Shown piece after piece: positions 14,802 through 17,299 of a stretch of 17,299 nucleotides of DNA. The position numbers were made by a program, and so were the translations under genes. Numbering within the stretch: the stretch's first letter is position 1; each line of letters begins with the position of its first letter. The notes under the pieces were generated by a model. That model had not been told where the DNA came from. It made no database searches and worked only from the letters and a program-made list of their open reading frames with translations. Where the stretch lies: positions 1 to 17,299 of the forward strand of contig CALZIH010000082.1 in the NCBI GenBank assembly GCA_945787305.1. The letters are read 5' to 3'. Source of the stretch: an uncultured Desulfobulbaceae bacterium. Its GTDB lineage: Bacteria; Desulfobacterota; Desulfobulbia; Desulfobulbales; Desulfobulbaceae.

Positions 14802-15895
14802 ATCAAAAGTTCCTTACGATCTGGTGGAATAATAATTGTGTGTTCACGCATGGGCTGGAAGTCCAGGGCCGGATCACGATCCGGAACCAGGGCCTGCACC
14901 CCGCACATTTCAGAGGCTATTGCCCAGGTACCCGGCTTGCCGCCAACGGTGGCCGGTCGTAATTTTTTGGCATCCATGGCCAGCATGCTTGTCTCATCGG
15001 GCAGGGTGCCGATCACGGCATTGGGGCCGTCGATGATAAGCCTGCGACAGACCGTTCGCAGCCCTTTGAGAAACTCGCCCTGGGGATGCACTTCTAATTC
15101 CTCGTTTTTCAAAGGGGTAATAACATGCTTGTAGGCCTGCAGGGGGAGTTTCAATTTCCTAACCACATAATGGAGGATGTGGGTGAATACCTCGGAATCA
15201 CTCTGGTAACCGGTATAGCCGGCGATATTCTTCCCTTCCAGATATTCCTTGATGGGTATAAAGGCCGTATTTTCACCATTGGTCATGGTCGATATGCCCT
15301 GGATGAAAAACGGGTGGCAGGCATAGAGGTTGATACCGTAGTTGGTATTCTGTCGGCCCTGGGCCATAACTACCCGTGCCATAATTCGATTATCATTGAG
15401 CGACAGGGCGTCTCCAATCTCAAGCGGCCAGCCGACCTCTTTGATCATAACCACATCGGACCAGAAGGAAAACACGGTGAAATCACCACCGTGCTCTTCA
15501 CCGTCCCGACGCAAAAAGAGCCGGGTCTGCAACAGGGTGTCTTCCAGTTCCTCCTCGCCCATGCCGGTTGGTTTTTTATATACCCGGACAATATATTTAT
15601 GGCGATCTTTGGCCTCAATAAGCTCAGGGTTTACCTGGAACTCATGATCATATTTCTGCTCGAACCCGCGGGACTCCATATGCCCGTTGAATCGTTGCAG
15701 CGCTTCTTCACTATGGGCTATTCCTGAAAGAATAACCTGCTTGTCTTTATCGTAGTTGAAATCCGTAAATTGGACTCCACGCAGCAAAAGGCCGAGACCG
15801 CTGCCGTCATACCCCTCCTGCATAGCCTCCATGGCCTCAAGGACCTCATACGGAGAAAAGGGCGTAATTGAAGTTTTCAAAGCTAAACGACACAT
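14759..15895 (-). CDS. Glutamate synthase, glutamine amidotransferase (GATase type 2) subunit
   Basis: A 378-residue class-II amidotransferase that hydrolyses glutamine and channels ammonia to the synthase subunit. It starts MCRLALK, so Cys2 becomes the N-terminal nucleophile after Met removal. Other family marks are YDGSGLGLLL, NGE at 206-208, YQSDSEVFTHIL and DGPNAVIGTLPDET. In classical GltB this is the N-terminal domain of a protein of about 1,500 residues; here it is separate. The ATG at 15895 has AGGAG at good spacing and is fixed by the catalytic Cys. It is the first gene of the glt operon; the next gene begins inside its last 43 bases. Confidence 0.93.
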   Translation of the reverse strand: MCRLALKTSITPFSPYEVLEAMEAMQEGYDGSGLGLLLRGVQFTDFNYDKDKQVILSGIAHSEEALQRFNGHMESRGFEQKYDHEFQVNPELIEAKDRHKYIVRVYKKPTGMGEEELEDTLLQTRLFLRRDGEEHGGDFTVFSFWSDVVMIKEVGWPLEIGDALSLNDNRIMARVVMAQGRQNTNYGINLYACHPFFIQGISTMTNGENTAFIPIKEYLEGKNIAGYTGYQSDSEVFTHILHYVVRKLKLPLQAYKHVITPLKNEELEVHPQGEFLKGLRTVCRRLIIDGPNAVIGTLPDETSMLAMDAKKLRPATVGGKPGTWAIASEMCGVQALVPDRDPALDFQPMREHTIIIPPDRKELLIWTQFDPFTLPQAA

Positions 15896-15966
15896 GGATT
15901 ACTCCTGAAAATCATTACTAAAGTGAGTGATTCAGATCAAATAAATGACCTGGACGAACTCAGATC

Positions 15967-15996
15967 ATTGAAAAACAGTACATATTGGAATGTCAA
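15967..15996 (-). promoter_or_regulatory. Sigma-70 promoter of the glutamate synthase operon
   Basis: On the minus strand, TTGACA (15996-15991, perfect) is followed after 18 bases by TTCAAT (15972-15967, 4 of 6 to the -10). It leaves a leader of about 65 bases before the ATG at 15895. This suggests the operon is transcribed on its own rather than only by read-through from tatA. Confidence 0.65.
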
Positions 15997-16047
15997 GACT
16001 GCAGACGAATACAAAAAAAGTGACTGTGTGTCAAGGAGAAAGGAATA

Positions 16048-16100
16048 CCGGTTTCACCAGTGAGGTGAGATGGGGAAGTGCGCAGATACAAAGAAACCGG
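16048..16100. repeat. 8-bp inverted repeat downstream of the tatA pair
   Basis: CCGGTTTC (16048-16055) and GAAACCGG (16093-16100) are perfect inverted arms separated by 37 bases. They lie between the second tatA stop and the glt promoter. There is no T-run and the loop is long, so a role in termination or regulator binding is speculative. Confidence 0.35.
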
Positions 16101-16148
16101 AAGAGAGAACGTTGTGTTTCCGAACTCAATCCAGTAGATATGACTCGA

Positions 16149-16397
16149 CTACTTGGTGATTACATGAGTTAAATCGCGGGCCTTATCAACTTTATCCTTA
16201 ACCGCTGAAATTTCTTTCACAACAGGCAAGTTCTTTTTCAGATCCAGGCCCGCATCCTCAACATCATCGAGCCCACGCTTAAACGAGCCGATTGCTTTTC
16301 CTAGACCGGATCCGATTTCCGGCAGCTTCTTGCCACCAAAGATAAGAAAGGCAATACCCAAAATCACTACAAGTTCAGGGGTACCAAGTCCAAACAT
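16149..16397 (-). CDS. tatA: Sec-independent translocase protein TatA/E, paralogue 2
   Basis: An 82-residue membrane protein of the twin-arginine translocation pore, which exports folded, often cofactor-bearing proteins. It has a short N-terminus MFGLGTPEL (Glu8), a single membrane helix (about 8-20), the hinge FGGKKLPEIGSGLGKAI, an amphipathic helix, and a charged tail longer than that of its neighbour. GAGGAA precedes the ATG. It lies 41 bp after the other tatA gene on the same strand and probably shares its transcript. The FG hinge fits TatA rather than TatB, although Glu8 is more TatB-like. Confidence 0.92.
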   Translation of the reverse strand: MFGLGTPELVVILGIAFLIFGGKKLPEIGSGLGKAIGSFKRGLDDVEDAGLDLKKNLPVVKEISAVKDKVDKARDLTHVITK

Positions 16398-16438
16398 GAT
16401 TAATTCCTCGTTAATATGAACAGGAGCAGTAAATATCC

Positions 16439-16621
16439 TCAGGCGTCCTTATTGTTTTCATCTTCAATGGATTTCTTCTTATCCTCATTTTTGGTTGCAT
16501 CCTTGAAATTCTTTATACCTTTACCGATTCCGGAACCGATTTCAGGCAATTTACCTGCACCAAAAATGATAACAATAATAACCAGGATGATGATCAGTTC
16601 AGGCATTCCAAGACCGAACAT
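16439..16621 (-). CDS. tatA: Sec-independent translocase protein TatA/E, paralogue 1
   Basis: A 60-residue TatA-type protein: MFGLGMPEL, a very hydrophobic Ile-rich helix (about 9-20), FGAGKLPEIGSGIGKGI, then a short Lys/Asp/Asn-rich tail. AGAGGTGA lies at good spacing before the ATG at 16621. It is first of the pair; the two share their N-termini and hinge almost residue for residue, pointing to local duplication. No tatB or tatC is present in the window. A weak promoter candidate (TTGCTA with an AT-rich -10 region) lies upstream in the gap, but I do not call it. Confidence 0.92.
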   Translation of the reverse strand: MFGLGMPELIIILVIIVIIFGAGKLPEIGSGIGKGIKNFKDATKNEDKKKSIEDENNKDA

Positions 16622-16725
16622 GGTGTCACCTCTTTTTATGTAGAATGAAATTAAATATAAACATTACAGTTGATCGGTTAGCAACATAGCACCAAGGGGC
16701 AACGACTGTCAACAGACCATTATTA

Positions 16726-16832
16726 TCGACGTCGCAAAGTGCCTTACCACCGACGGTGGACCGGTTATTCTTCATTGTATTGCCGTACAGTGCAAACGGC
16801 GTTTTGAACTTTTGTCGAGTCCATCGTTATTG
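16726..16832 (-). repeat. 107-bp repeat, copy 5, inverted orientation
   Basis: On the minus strand this begins CAATAACGATGGACTCG and aligns without gaps over all 107 bases to copy 2, more than 11 kb away. It keeps CCACCGTCGGTGG, the internal palindrome, here nearly perfect. It fills most of the gap between the amidohydrolase and tatA genes, and overlaps the amidohydrolase stop codon at 16827-16829. Confidence 0.85.
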
Positions 16833-17299
16833 CATCCCCAGGATTTGCTGTTGTAGCCCCTTCATCTCTGCAAGAATCGCCTGTTCGTCAAGAGTTTTGA
16901 GGTTCCTGTTTCGCATAACCACCTTGCCGTTAATGATCGAATGGAGGACATCCGCCCCTCGAGCGGCATAGACCAGATGGGAAACCGGATTGTACATCGG
17001 TGTCAGGTGGGGCTGGTTCAGGTCCAGGACAATGAGATCCGCCTTTTTTCCGACTTCTAGAGAACCGGTGATATCTTGAAGTCCCAACGCTCTTGCCCCT
17101 TCGATGGTGGCCATTCTCAACACAGCAAGAGCATCCATGACGGTAGGATCAAGGGTATTCACCTTGTGAAGTTTGGCAGCCGTATCCATCTCTGAAAAAA
17201 GGTCTAAGTTGTTATTGGATGCACACCCATCCGTACCTAACCCTACCGTCAAGCCCTGCGAAAGCATTTCGGGAACCGGGGCAATACCGGATGCCAGCT
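16827..17299 (-). CDS. mtaD: 5-methylthioadenosine/S-adenosylhomocysteine deaminase (MtaD-type amidohydrolase), C-terminal part
   Basis: C-terminal portion of a zinc-dependent amidohydrolase; the gene continues past the right edge, so its N-terminal metal-binding HxH region is not seen. The frame stays open to the edge with LASGIAPVPEMLSQG before the first internal Met at 17267. Diagnostic features are VGLGTDGCASNNNLDLF (metal/catalytic Asp and the conserved SNN), LRMATIEGARALGL and GSLEVGKKADLIVLDL. MtaD enzymes deaminate methylthioadenosine or S-adenosylhomocysteine. Related guanine/cytosine deaminase-type members cannot be fully excluded from this half. The last codon and stop (CAA TAA) coincide with the first bases of repeat copy 5. 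Confidence 0.9.
   Translation of the reverse strand, partial: LASGIAPVPEMLSQGLTVGLGTDGCASNNNLDLFSEMDTAAKLHKVNTLDPTVMDALAVLRMATIEGARALGLQDITGSLEVGKKADLIVLDLNQPHLTPMYNPVSHLVYAARGADVLHSIINGKVVMRNRNLKTLDEQAILAEMKGLQQQILGMQ

Noticed and set aside
15990..16172. 60-residue plus-strand frame between glt and tatA
   Set aside because: Overlaps the glt promoter and the end of a clear tatA gene, and has no recognisable features.

Overview
The window looks like chromosomal DNA from an anaerobic sulfate-reducing deltaproteobacterium (Desulfobacterota, perhaps Desulfobulbales). This is inferred from gene content: a tungsten-type aldehyde oxidoreductase with a polyferredoxin partner, a split ferredoxin-rich glutamate synthase, and a family of 107-bp dispersed repeats. 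No rRNA, tRNA, CRISPR array, prophage or insertion sequence with a transposase was seen.

Layout. Positions 1-254 (minus) hold the N-terminus of MutL, cut by the window edge. Divergent from it, 385-2764 (plus) carries a bifunctional penicillin-binding protein followed one base later by a cysteine-cluster protein. Convergent to these, 4983-2807 (minus) is a two-gene operon for a 16-cysteine-plus polyferredoxin and an AOR-family oxidoreductase, joined by an ATGA overlap. From 5088 to 5713 lies a gene-free stretch built mostly from a tandem array and one stray copy of a 107-bp repeat. Positions 5742-8445 (plus) are a hybrid sensor histidine kinase broken by an out-of-frame internal deletion that removed its N box. 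Positions 9621-8728 (minus) encode a PhnD-type periplasmic binding protein with a clear promoter. It is divergent from ogt (9790-10290), which is followed by a small unknown gene.

The largest unit is a three-gene glutamate synthase operon read leftward from 15895 to 10700: a glutamine amidotransferase, then an FMN synthase domain with an N-terminal ferredoxin module, then a GXGXG domain fused to a GltD-like flavoprotein with Fe-S modules at both ends. It has a good sigma-70 promoter at 15967-15996 and a textbook terminator at 10631-10669. Upstream on the same strand are two tandem tatA paralogues (16621-16149). The right edge holds the C-terminal part of an MtaD-type amidohydrolase, whose stop codon falls inside a fifth, inverted copy of the 107-bp repeat.

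How they work together: the polyferredoxin/AOR pair and the glutamate synthase are both low-potential electron-transfer systems, fitting a strict anaerobe. The other genes are housekeeping (mismatch repair, cell wall, alkyl repair, protein export, nucleoside salvage) and do not form one pathway. I found no convincing new multi-gene system. The points most worth checking are the repeat family, the kinase deletion at a short direct repeat, the domain rearrangement in glutamate synthase and the PBP-coupled cysteine-cluster protein.
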